Source: a virus
DNA length: 22,463 nt
IMG/VR virus record: IMGVR_UViG_3300034108_000432
Span: 1 to 22,463 of that record
Direction: 5' to 3' (one strand)
The notes under the pieces are model-generated. The model saw only the letters and a list, made by a program, of their open reading frames with translations. It did no database searches and was not told the origin of the DNA. Shown here in pieces: positions 14,972 to 21,601 of the stretch. The number at the start of each line of letters is the position of its first letter. Positions within the stretch are counted from its first letter, which is position 1. Position numbers and translations under genes: made by a program.

Positions 14972-15063
14972 GTCATGTTAGCGTAATCGGGAATGAATAC
15001 CGACTTGGGATAACGCCTTCGCATTGTAGCGGAGAGATACGGGTTCGAGTCCCGTACATGGCT
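14972..15063 (+). tRNA. tRNA-like element with an 18-base D-loop insertion (possible tRNA relic)
   Basis: Acceptor strands GTCATGT (14972-14978) and ACATGGC (15056-15062) pair in full (one G-U); the T arm ACGGG-TTCGAGT-CCCGT (15039-15055) is canonical and joins directly. D stem GCGT (14981-14984) pairs with ACGC (15013-15016). Removing 18 bases from the loop leaves AATCGGGATA, a textbook D loop with A14, GG and A21, and a total of 74 bases. The anticodon stem is TTCGC/GCGGA with a 6-base loop ATTGTA (normal is 7), so the isotype cannot be read with confidence; UGU is one option. No CCA is encoded. It is either a degenerate tRNA, a tRNA with an unusual processed insertion, or a tRNA mimic. Confidence 0.5.
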
Positions 15064-15068
15064 CTAAA

Positions 15069-15440
15069 ATGACAATTTATATGTCTAAATATTGTAAAAA
15101 ATGTGATTTAGTTGTACCTTTTTTTATAAAGCAAAATGGCCCACATTTGCAATCAATATGTACTAGATGCAATAGTCATATTGACTTTGTAAAGCAGAAC
15201 AATAGTAACAATAGAGAATCAAAGCATAAAAATTTAGTAAAAGAAAAAGGTATTGATTATTGCGAATGGTGTTTAAGAAAAAGAGAAGAAATACCTTTGC
15301 CTGGTACATTGGAAGCACATCATATTGTTGAATACTCTAACGGAGGAACTGACCAACTAAATAACATACTAATATTGTGTACTGCTTGTCATAAACAATG
15401 CCATCACGATAGAACATATTACGGACATTATAACTCTTAA
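15069..15440 (+). CDS. HNH homing-type endonuclease
   Basis: 123 residues, starting 6 bases after the tRNA-like element. The HNH core is LEAHHIVEYSNGG (His84-His85), then QLNNILILCTACHKQCHH (Asn98/99, His108, His112), and four Cys pairs (CKKC 9-12, CTRC 31-34, CEWC 65-68, CTAC 104-107) supply zinc sites, two of them bracketing the HNH fold. It should cut DNA by the beta-beta-alpha-metal mechanism. The gene is clearly more AT-rich than its neighbours, and the 7-base sequence TGGCTCT occurs just before and just after it (15059-15065 and 15447-15453), which suggests a late insertion next to the tRNA. No intron is evident, so it is probably a free-standing homing enzyme. Confidence 0.85.
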   Translation: MTIYMSKYCKKCDLVVPFFIKQNGPHLQSICTRCNSHIDFVKQNNSNNRESKHKNLVKEKGIDYCEWCLRKREEIPLPGTLEAHHIVEYSNGGTDQLNNILILCTACHKQCHHDRTYYGHYNS

Positions 15441-15470
15441 TCACACTGGCTCTGAATACCCAGCGAATCA

Positions 15471-15761
15471 ATGGCAACACTAATCAACGCCTACATCACA
15501 AAGGCAAAACTTGAACAACTGCTCACACAAGCAGACAAAGGCGTGGCTTTCACCATCGCAGTAAACGATGAAGCAAATGCCTACAATCAGAACGTATCTC
15601 TGTACCTTTCGCAGACAAAGGAGCAAAGGGAATCGAAAGAACCAAAGACCTACTTTGGCAATGGTGCAGTAGTGTGGACTGACAACAAAGTTACACTTGC
15701 ACCAAAGAAGGATGCTGCAACTGCGCAGGCATCTACTGAAGATTCCGGATTACCATTCTAA
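15471..15761 (+). CDS. Short SSB-like single-stranded DNA-binding protein
   Basis: 96 residues. The body has strand-rich stretches (MATLINAYITKAKLEQLL, VAFTIAVNDEANAYNQNVSLYLS, KTYFGNGAVVWTD) compatible with a small OB-fold, and the C-terminus is a low-complexity linker (KKDAATAQAS) ending in TEDSGLPF. An acidic tip ending in (I/L)PF is the hallmark by which SSB recruits primase, helicases and repair enzymes. It is roughly half the size of bacterial SSB. Its place between the recombination and methylase genes fits a replication role. The tail evidence is good; the OB-fold itself is inferred. Confidence 0.65.
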   Translation: MATLINAYITKAKLEQLLTQADKGVAFTIAVNDEANAYNQNVSLYLSQTKEQRESKEPKTYFGNGAVVWTDNKVTLAPKKDAATAQASTEDSGLPF

Positions 15762-15768
15762 CTCACCA

Positions 15769-15793
15769 GGGAGGGGACACATTAACCCCTCCC
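15769..15793 (+). terminator. Hairpin after the SSB-like gene, weak terminator or leader element
   Basis: GGGAGGGG (15769-15776) pairs perfectly with CCCCTCCC (15786-15793) around a 9-base loop. The following TTAACTTT is only a partial U-tract. It sits 8 bases after one stop and 15 bases before the next start, so it may reduce readthrough or shield the next gene's start. Confidence 0.5.
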
Positions 15794-15807
15794 TTAACTT
15801 TACAACC

Positions 15808-16002
15808 ATGACCATCCACCAATACATCGAACGCAAATACTTCCGGCTAAACACAACCGCAACAATCCGCAAAGGTGTACTTTACCATTGGGTTAATAAC
15901 CGATGGATGCCGAATAAGGAATTTGAGAGGATATATCCTTTGCCGAATAAGGTGGGGAAGCAACTTACTAATTTGGATTCACGGAAAAACTCATTGCTAT
16001 GA
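15808..16002 (+). CDS. Hypothetical small basic protein
   Basis: 64 residues from ATG at 15808; the same frame is open back to 15697, but that would overlap the SSB-like gene and the hairpin, so the inner start is preferred. The product (MTIHQYIERKYFRLNTTATI...) is basic and aromatic, with VLYHWVNNRWMPNKEFERIYPLP in the middle. The stop overlaps the methyltransferase start (ATGA), so the two are coupled. No family recognised; DNA contact is possible from charge alone. Confidence 0.5.
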   Translation: MTIHQYIERKYFRLNTTATIRKGVLYHWVNNRWMPNKEFERIYPLPNKVGKQLTNLDSRKNSLL

Positions 16003-17135
16003 CCCACGGATCATTATTCTCTGGAATAGGCGGCTTTGACTTAGCTGCTGAATGGATGGGTTGGGAAAACGTATTCCATTGCGAATGGAATGAGTTTGGT
16101 AAAAAAGTATTACATCATTATTGGCCACAATCAATTTCATATCATGACATCACTAAAACAGACTTCACTATTCACCGAGGAAAAATTGACATCCTCACGG
16201 GTGGTTTTCCGTGCCAACCGTACTCAAGTGCCGGAAAGCGAAAAGGAAAAGAAGATGAGCGACATCTCTGGCCGCAAATGCTTAGAGCAATTAGAGAAAT
16301 TCAACCACGTTGGGTTGTGGGCGAAAACGTTCTCGGCCTTGTTAATTGGTCAGGGGGATTGGTATTCCACGAGGTGCAAGCTGACTTGGAAGCTGAGGGG
16401 TACGAAGTATGGCCGTATGTACTGCCAGCTGTATCCGTTAACGCTCCCCACAGAAGAGATAGGGTTTGGTTTGTTGCTAAAAACACCAAGTGCGATGGAT
16501 TCGTATTCGGAGAACCTAACCAAGAAGGAGCAGAAATTTGGCAACTTAGGAACGCTTGCACAGGAAGTTCAATCGGGGTTTATTTATCAGAGAGGCTTAC
16601 TCCCCACCCCCACCGCAATGGATTCAACCAACGCAACGGCAACGATGAAGAGCAGCCAGGTAAAGGAGGGGAGTATGCACTCGGTAACGCTAACACGGGC
16701 AATGAGTATGGGGATGTTGCCGACACCGAATCAGAGAGATTACAAGGACAATGTTGGGAACGGCATAGATGCTCCGAGCATAGGAGTAACGAGGGGTTAT
16801 TCATTGGGGCAGAAAGTAAATTCAATGCTGCCGACACCGGCCACACGGGATTACAAGGGAGCCAGGTCAACGGAAGCATTGGAGGAAGCGGGAAGGAATC
16901 AGACAAATTCGCTTCCGGATGCGTTTGCTCAAACTGGCAAAACTTCCCAACTCAATCCCCGATTTGTTCTCGAAATGATGGGATTTCCTCCCGACTGGAC
17001 AACATTACCTTTTCTAAATGGAGAAACGAATCAATCAAAGCAGCAGGTAACGCAATAGTACCGCAAGTGGTTTATCAAATCTTTAAAGCAATTCAGCAAT
17101 ATGAAACAACATCCCCTCTGGAAGATAAGATATAA
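15999..17135 (+). CDS. DNA (cytosine-5) methyltransferase
   Basis: 378 residues with the ordered C5-methyltransferase motifs: I, LFSGIGGFDLAAEWMG (AdoMet site, about 5-20); IV, GGFPCQPYSSAG with catalytic Cys near residue 71; VI, GENV (about 108-111); VIII, HRRDRVWFVA (about 151-160); and IX/X, KAAGNAIVPQVVYQIFKAI near the C-terminus. It transfers a methyl group to cytosine C5 in a short target, most likely to protect phage DNA from host restriction. No cognate restriction gene is adjacent, as expected for an orphan phage enzyme. The middle (about 165-335), the target-recognition region, is rich in Asn, Gly, Glu and Thr. A second long frame overlaps most of the gene in the +1 frame (see 16255-17058). 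The start overlaps the previous stop by ATGA. Confidence 0.9.
   Translation: MTHGSLFSGIGGFDLAAEWMGWENVFHCEWNEFGKKVLHHYWPQSISYHDITKTDFTIHRGKIDILTGGFPCQPYSSAGKRKGKEDERHLWPQMLRAIREIQPRWVVGENVLGLVNWSGGLVFHEVQADLEAEGYEVWPYVLPAVSVNAPHRRDRVWFVAKNTKCDGFVFGEPNQEGAEIWQLRNACTGSSIGVYLSERLTPHPHRNGFNQRNGNDEEQPGKGGEYALGNANTGNEYGDVADTESERLQGQCWERHRCSEHRSNEGLFIGAESKFNAADTGHTGLQGSQVNGSIGGSGKESDKFASGCVCSNWQNFPTQSPICSRNDGISSRLDNITFSKWRNESIKAAGNAIVPQVVYQIFKAIQQYETTSPLEDKI
16255..17058 (+). CDS. Candidate overlapping gene inside the methyltransferase, +1 frame
   Basis: This frame is open from at least 16090 to 17058 (322 codons from ATG 16090; 267 residues from ATG 16255, preferred because MSDISGRKCLEQLEKF looks like a natural start). 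It lies entirely within the methyltransferase gene. The protein looks real: WYSTRCKLTWKLRGTKYGR and LPTEEIGFGLL, then four spaced repeats of (K/P)TPxxxD (KTPSAMD, PTPTAMD, PTPNQRD, PTPATRD), and a closing SQLNPRFVLEMMGFPPDWT. From memory, proteins with repeated LLPTPxxxD and 'LNPxFVxxMMGFPxxW' occur in phage genomes, often linked to C5-methyltransferases. It may be a second protein, or a segment joined to the methyltransferase by frameshifting. Function unknown. Confidence 0.5.
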   Translation: MSDISGRKCLEQLEKFNHVGLWAKTFSALLIGQGDWYSTRCKLTWKLRGTKYGRMYCQLYPLTLPTEEIGFGLLLKTPSAMDSYSENLTKKEQKFGNLGTLAQEVQSGFIYQRGLLPTPTAMDSTNATATMKSSQVKEGSMHSVTLTRAMSMGMLPTPNQRDYKDNVGNGIDAPSIGVTRGYSLGQKVNSMLPTPATRDYKGARSTEALEEAGRNQTNSLPDAFAQTGKTSQLNPRFVLEMMGFPPDWTTLPFLNGETNQSKQQVTQ

Positions 17136-17159
17136 CACTGCCCATTACAATTATTTAAG

Positions 17160-17167
17160 TATATTTG
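17160..17167 (+). promoter_or_regulatory. Possible -7 box (TATATTTG) ahead of the helicase leader
   Basis: Exact match to TAnnTTTG in the gap between the methyltransferase and helicase genes. No TTG lies at the right distance upstream, so this is a weak call. A start about 7 bases downstream would place the three hairpins at the very 5' end of the helicase mRNA. Confidence 0.35.
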
Positions 17168-17176
17168 CTTGACAAT

Positions 17177-17267
17177 TCATATGCGAAGTTGCAGCCGAAT
17201 ATGAGTTTTTTTATTTAGTTGTTACTAAATATGCCCCTTACGCTGCAACCGTTTGGGGCATTCTTTT
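17177..17267 (+). promoter_or_regulatory. Structured RNA leader: three tandem hairpins before the helicase gene
   Basis: Hairpin 1: TCATAT/ATATGA plus an inner CG/CG (17177-17204), followed by seven T. Hairpin 2: TATTTAGT/ACTAAATA with a 4-base loop (17212-17231). Hairpin 3: ATGCCCC/GGGGCAT (17231-17261), followed by TCTTTTTT that runs into the helicase ATG at 17270. The loop of hairpin 1 contains GTTGCAGC (17188-17195) and the loop of hairpin 3 contains its exact complement GCTGCAAC (17242-17249). Hairpins 1 and 3 look like intrinsic terminators; loop-to-loop pairing could switch between states. This could end the methylase transcript or regulate helicase expression. Confidence 0.55.
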
Positions 17268-17269
17268 TT

Positions 17270-18766
17270 ATGGAACTAAGAGATTACCAAATTAAATTAA
17301 CGGATGACATTGTCCGTAAATTAGCAAAAAGAAAAGTTATTGCACAATTAGCTACCGGAGGTGGTAAGACAGTATGCTTTTCCTCAATCACAAAAAGATA
17401 TATTGACAAGCACGAAAAGTCAGTATTGATACTTGTTCACCGAAAAGAACTATTGCAGCAAACACGCAGATCACTTCACAATGCTTTTAATTTAGATTGT
17501 CAGATTATAATTGCTGGGATGAAAACAATCCCTTACAATAGGATTTATGTAGGGATGGTTGAAACCGTAAAACGTAGAATAGACCAACTCCACAACATTG
17601 GGATGATTATAATTGATGAAGCACATATTGCTAATTTTAATTTAATACATGACCACTTTCCCGAAAGTTATTTCATTGGGTTTACTGCTACCCCACTTGC
17701 AGCCGCAAAAGATAAGCCACTAAAAAATTACTATAACGATATTGTATGTGGGGTAGATATTTCTCATTTAATTGATATAGGTTCGCTTTGTGCCAATGAA
17801 ACCTATGCCGCAAAAGATGCCGTGAATAGAAAAGATTTATCAATCAAAGCAGGTGAATTTGATAATAGTTTAATGGGGCTTGAATTTTCGCAGCCACATC
17901 ACGTTAACAATGTTGTAACCATTTACAAGCAAAAAGCAGAAGGAACAAAGGCTATAGTGTTTAACGTAAACATTGAGCATTCATTAAAGGTTACAGACGC
18001 TTTTGTTCAAGCAGGTTATAATTGCCGCCACTTTGATGGAGAAACAGACACTAACGAAAGAACAGAGGTTTTATCATGGTTTGAAAATACTCCAGGTGCA
18101 ATACTTTGTAACGTAGGAATAGCCACAACAGGTTTTGATGAGCCAACTATTGAAACCGTTATTGTAAACCGCTCAACCATGTCTATGCCGTTATGGTTAC
18201 AAATGACTGGCAGAGGCTCCAGACCTACAGAATTTAAGAAAACTTTTGCAATTATAGACATGGGAGGTAATGCTATTACTCATGGAGATTGGTGCGACAA
18301 GCATAATTGGGAGTATCTTTTTTGGAATCCACCGAAAAAAGGTGAGGGGGTTGCACCTGTAAAGGAATGTCCTAAATGTATGCGGGTTATACACATTAAG
18401 GTTATGAAATGCCCTGAATGCGGACATGAATTTCCTCTACCCAAACCAAAGATAGAAGAAGAATTGAGCGAATTTGTGTTAGTAACTAAAAATACAAATG
18501 TTTTAGAGATAATTTATGATAACAGATTTAAACAAGAATATCGTGCTTTTTTTATACTTGCTGAAGCATTTGCAAGAGAATTAAAGTACACCAACAAAGA
18601 ATTAAATCAGGAAAAGTTTATTTTTACACTCCGCCTTTTACAAGATAAACACAGAGAGTGGTGCCGGGCAAAAGGCAAAAAGTACGATCAATGGCACCAG
18701 AATTTAACAAGAACAAAATTTATTGAAGAACTCCAAAAACACTATAAAAAATGGCAACCTCTGTAA
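17270..18766 (+). CDS. Superfamily 2 DNA helicase (DEAH type) with zinc ribbon
   Basis: 498 residues from ATG 17270; an in-frame ATG at 17219 lies within the hairpin leader and is rejected as start. MELRDYQIKLTDDI is the usual Q-motif-like opening. Motif I is ATGGGKT (about 29-35), II is IDEAH (about 113-117), III is FTATP (about 137-141), V is GIATTGFDEP and VI is QMTGRGSRP (about 311-319). A Cys4 zinc ribbon follows (CPKC and CPEC, about 367-385), then a helical C-terminal domain with REWCRAKGKKYDQWHQNLTR. It should unwind DNA with ATP at the phage replication fork or during recombination. It overlaps the primase-helicase gene by 16 bases. The gene is AT-rich relative to the methylase region. 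Confidence 0.88.
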   Translation: MELRDYQIKLTDDIVRKLAKRKVIAQLATGGGKTVCFSSITKRYIDKHEKSVLILVHRKELLQQTRRSLHNAFNLDCQIIIAGMKTIPYNRIYVGMVETVKRRIDQLHNIGMIIIDEAHIANFNLIHDHFPESYFIGFTATPLAAAKDKPLKNYYNDIVCGVDISHLIDIGSLCANETYAAKDAVNRKDLSIKAGEFDNSLMGLEFSQPHHVNNVVTIYKQKAEGTKAIVFNVNIEHSLKVTDAFVQAGYNCRHFDGETDTNERTEVLSWFENTPGAILCNVGIATTGFDEPTIETVIVNRSTMSMPLWLQMTGRGSRPTEFKKTFAIIDMGGNAITHGDWCDKHNWEYLFWNPPKKGEGVAPVKECPKCMRVIHIKVMKCPECGHEFPLPKPKIEEELSEFVLVTKNTNVLEIIYDNRFKQEYRAFFILAEAFARELKYTNKELNQEKFIFTLRLLQDKHREWCRAKGKKYDQWHQNLTRTKFIEELQKHYKKWQPL

Positions 18767-20919
18767 TAAGCATTTATAACAACATCCGGCAAACAGTATC
18801 AAAAGAAACTATTGATATTGAAAGGTTTATCAATGATATTCGTTTCGGTAAGTGGGAGGATATAGTCAACCCAATACGTATTTTAAAGGATTACGAAGAA
18901 CGTAAAAAAGCAAAATTACAAGTTCCCTATGTTACACTATCAGGGTACTTTTCATCTGAAAGGAACGCAAAAAGTATTACCAACCATAGTGGATTTATCG
19001 GCATTGACATTGATAATATCAGTAATGAACTGAATGGGATAAAGTCTTTACTTTCTACTGATCCCTATGTTTACGGTTGCTTTATGTCTATTAGTGGTAC
19101 TGGGCTTTGTGTATTATTTAAAATAGATGGTGAGAGGCATTTGGATGCGTTTAACTCTATAGCAGATTATCTCATAAAAAAGTATCAGATAGTAATTGAC
19201 CCAAGCGGTAAGGATGTTTGCAGACCTCGTTTTATATCGTATGATCCAGAAGCATATCTAAACACAGATGCAATAGTATTTAAAAAGTATTTGCCAAAGG
19301 AGAAAAAACGTAAAATACAAAGCACAATATTTGTAAAGTCAGAATTTGATGATGTAGTAAAAAAAATGGTTGATGCAAATGTATCATGCGTTGAAGATTA
19401 CCGAGATTGGCTGGCAGTTGGTTTTGGATTAGCTGATTATTTTGGGGAAGCCGGCAGAGAGTATTTTCATTTACTTTCATCCTGTAGTGGCAAATATGAG
19501 CGTTCAATGTGTGATAGGCAGTTTACGCATTGTTTAAGGCAACCTCAAAGCACAGGGAAAATAACTATTGCAACTATTTATTACTTTGCTAAACAAGCCG
19601 GGATAAACATATTCAGCGAAAAGACTAAACGCATAGCAGCAGTTACTTCTTCGCAAAAAAAGGCAGGACTATCCGCTAATCAAATTGCAGAGAATTTAGA
19701 AAAGTTTGAGGGCATAAAAAAGCAAGAAGCAGAAGCAATAATTAAACAGGCCTTTCAGTCAAATTCCGATTTTGCCACTAACACATCATTAGTAGAAAAT
19801 ATACGTTCTCATTTAAAACATACGTATAATTTAAAATTTAATACCATTTCACGCAGAATTGAACTGAATGGTAAGGATTTAGATGATAAAGTTATCAACA
19901 CTTTGTTCCTTGATGCAAAGGTTATTTTTGATGATTTAACATTTGATATGTTTTATCGGGTGCTAACAAGTAATAATACAGAATCCTACAATCCTATTTT
20001 ATCATGGTTTGAGGAAAATAAAGACTTGCCATGTAGCGGAACTATTGATGAATTTTTCCAATGCTTTGACACCGATGATGATTTACTTTACTTTGGTAAA
20101 AAATGGCTTGTTTCTGTAGTTAGTAGTGCAATGGGTATTCACTCGCCATTGGTGCTTATTTACGTATCTGAAAAGCAAGGAACAGGAAAGACAGAAGCAT
20201 TCCGTAGAATGATGCCAAAGGGCTTAAAAAGCTATTATGGGGAGAGTAAGTTAGATGCTGGCAAAGATGATGAAATATTAATGACACAAAAGTTAATAAT
20301 CCTGGATGATGAGATGGCCGGCAAAAACAAAAAAGAAGCAGACCATATTAAAGGATTAACAAGTAAGCAAACATTTTCCCTTCGAGAGCCGTATGGCAGA
20401 ACAAACGTAGATTTAAACAGGTTAGCGGTTCTATGTGGAACTACCAACTCAAAAGCTATATTAAACGATCCTACTGGAAACAGGCGATTTATACCGATAG
20501 AAATTAGAAGCATTGACTTTGACAGGTATAATGCAATAAATAAGGATAAGCTATTTGCAGAGGCATACAACCTTTACACCCAGGGGTTTGAATGGCAGCT
20601 ATCTGCTGAAGATATAGATAGGCTAAATAGCAAGGCCGATAAGTTTCAAGACCTATCAATGGAGTATGAACTTATTAACAAGTTTTTCACATTACCATTA
20701 AGCGGAGGAGGTATCTACATGACCGCTACTGAAATGAAGGTATCTCTGGAGAATCAAAGCGGACTCAAAAACATATCATTGAGGAAAATAGGCATGGAAC
20801 TAAAAAGGATAGGCTTTAATTGTTTGTTAAAAAGAGTTAACAATAAGGTTATGCAGGTGTACGAAGTAGAGAAAAATGAGTCGCAAATCAGTAATTTTAC
20901 CGAGCCTAACCCATTTTAG
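18751..20919 (+). CDS. Primase-helicase (BT4734/VirE-type primase plus VirE-type ATPase)
   Basis: 722 residues. Residues about 55-170 resemble the BT4734-like/VirE N-terminal primase domain: TLSGYFSSERNAKSITNHSG, GIDIDN (acidic pair near 84-88), SISGTGLCVLFKI and DPSGKDVCRPRFISYDP. Residues about 205-290 look like a PriCT-2 module (DYRDWLAVGFGLADYFG, CDRQFTHCL). The C-terminal half is a VirE-family AAA+/SF3-like ATPase: Walker A EKQGTGKTE (about 473-481), Walker B LIILDDEMAG, and GTTNSKAILNDPTGNRRF with Asn sensor and Arg finger candidates. Together it can prime and unwind DNA, the usual replicative core of Bacteroidota phages. It overlaps the helicase gene by 16 bases, and its stop directly abuts the iteron array that is the likely origin. 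Confidence 0.85.
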   Translation: MATSVISIYNNIRQTVSKETIDIERFINDIRFGKWEDIVNPIRILKDYEERKKAKLQVPYVTLSGYFSSERNAKSITNHSGFIGIDIDNISNELNGIKSLLSTDPYVYGCFMSISGTGLCVLFKIDGERHLDAFNSIADYLIKKYQIVIDPSGKDVCRPRFISYDPEAYLNTDAIVFKKYLPKEKKRKIQSTIFVKSEFDDVVKKMVDANVSCVEDYRDWLAVGFGLADYFGEAGREYFHLLSSCSGKYERSMCDRQFTHCLRQPQSTGKITIATIYYFAKQAGINIFSEKTKRIAAVTSSQKKAGLSANQIAENLEKFEGIKKQEAEAIIKQAFQSNSDFATNTSLVENIRSHLKHTYNLKFNTISRRIELNGKDLDDKVINTLFLDAKVIFDDLTFDMFYRVLTSNNTESYNPILSWFEENKDLPCSGTIDEFFQCFDTDDDLLYFGKKWLVSVVSSAMGIHSPLVLIYVSEKQGTGKTEAFRRMMPKGLKSYYGESKLDAGKDDEILMTQKLIILDDEMAGKNKKEADHIKGLTSKQTFSLREPYGRTNVDLNRLAVLCGTTNSKAILNDPTGNRRFIPIEIRSIDFDRYNAINKDKLFAEAYNLYTQGFEWQLSAEDIDRLNSKADKFQDLSMEYELINKFFTLPLSGGGIYMTATEMKVSLENQSGLKNISLRKIGMELKRIGFNCLLKRVNNKVMQVYEVEKNESQISNFTEPNPF

Positions 20920-20920
20920 C

Positions 20921-21207
20921 GTAAAGGATGTAAAGGATTGTAAAGGATAAAAATTTTTATCCTTTACACTTGAAACCCTTACTACCATTGATTCTTATAA
21001 GTTTGTAAAGGATGTAAAGGATAAATCTATAGAAAGTTAATAGAATAATATACACACACATCACACACACACACACATTATTATATTCTATTCCTATAAG
21101 AAAAAACGCATTTTTTCCTTTACATCCTTTACAGATTGCTGAAAGTCAATAGCAGTAAGGGTTTTAGGCGTAAAGGATAAATTTAATTAACCTTTACAGT
21201 AAAGGAT
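20921..21207. repeat. GTAAAGGAT iteron array with dyad symmetry, candidate replication origin
   Basis: Nine exact copies of GTAAAGGAT or its complement: forward at 20921, 20930, 20940, 21005, 21014, 21170 and 21199; inverted at 20959 and 21124. Two near copies are inverted at 21115 and 21189. The layout is symmetric about 21068.5: the 28-base palindrome at 20940-20967 mirrors a 28-base imperfect palindrome at 21170-21197, an 18-base arm starting AACCCTTACT (20974-20991) mirrors 21146-21163 with 16 matches, and the iteron pair 21005-21022 mirrors 21115-21132. The centre is an AT-rich stretch with ATAGAAT/ATTCTAT around a (CA)n run. Iterons, an AT-rich unwinding-like centre and the adjacent primase gene suggest an origin of replication. 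No protein-coding frame is present in this 292-base gap. Confidence 0.65.
20940..20967. repeat. Perfect 28-base palindrome within the iteron array
   Basis: Arms GTAAAGGATAAAAA and TTTTTATCCTTTAC meet with no spacer, joining a forward and an inverted iteron. As RNA it could fold into a 12-13-pair hairpin just after the primase stop, so it might also stop transcription, but no U-tract follows the stem. It has a same-length partner at 21170-21197. Confidence 0.85.
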
Positions 21208-21211
21208 AAAT

Positions 21212-21571
21212 ATGACAAAAGAGCAATTTTTAGCAAGTAATTACAAAAATGAGGATCAATTTCAAGCATTGGTGTATACTTTTATCAACCATAACTACCC
21301 CATATTAAGAAAATTTATATTCCATGTGCCTAATGGCGGTAATAGGTCTGCCCGTGAAGGAATGAAATTGAAGTCTATGGGAGTTTTGCCGGGATGCCCT
21401 GACTTGGTTTGCGTAAAGCCATTATTCGCATTGGAACTAAAAATGCCTAATGGAGTACAATCACCGGCACAAAAGCAAATACAAGAACTTTGGGGAAGTA
21501 TGTACTATATTGCATACTCGGCAAAAGAGGTGATTGATATAATTGATAAAGTAAGTAAAACAACAAATTAA
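21212..21571 (+). CDS. VRR-NUC domain nuclease
   Basis: 119 residues. The VRR-NUC (PD-(D/E)xK) pattern is clear: FHVPNGGNRSAREGMKLKSMG, then GCPDLV with Asp64, LELK with Glu75 and Lys77, and SPAQKQIQELW with a supporting Gln near 87. The helix at the start (DQFQALVYTFINHNYP) is the usual first helix. Stand-alone phage VRR-NUC proteins cut branched or Holliday-junction DNA, so it may resolve replication or recombination intermediates before packaging. The ATG lies 4 bases after the last iteron of the candidate origin; any origin activity could also regulate it. It is the last gene before a strong terminator. Confidence 0.85.
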   Translation: MTKEQFLASNYKNEDQFQALVYTFINHNYPILRKFIFHVPNGGNRSAREGMKLKSMGVLPGCPDLVCVKPLFALELKMPNGVQSPAQKQIQELWGSMYYIAYSAKEVIDIIDKVSKTTN

Positions 21572-21601
21572 CTGGACAAATTTCATGTGGTGTTTTGGTT
21601 T

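Noticed and set aside
16301-16906. Minus-strand frames across the methyltransferase middle
   Set aside because: They are low-complexity (Ser/Pro/Leu-rich), lack motifs and lie opposite a region already coding in two plus-strand frames.
21050-21077. CA dinucleotide run as a sequencing artefact
   Set aside because: It sits exactly at the centre of the dyad-symmetric array and is interrupted by a single T, so it is more likely part of the origin-like region.
20921-21207. CRISPR array interpretation of the GTAAAGGAT repeats
   Set aside because: The repeats are 9 bases, irregularly spaced and in both orientations, with no spacer-sized units and no cas genes; iterons fit better.
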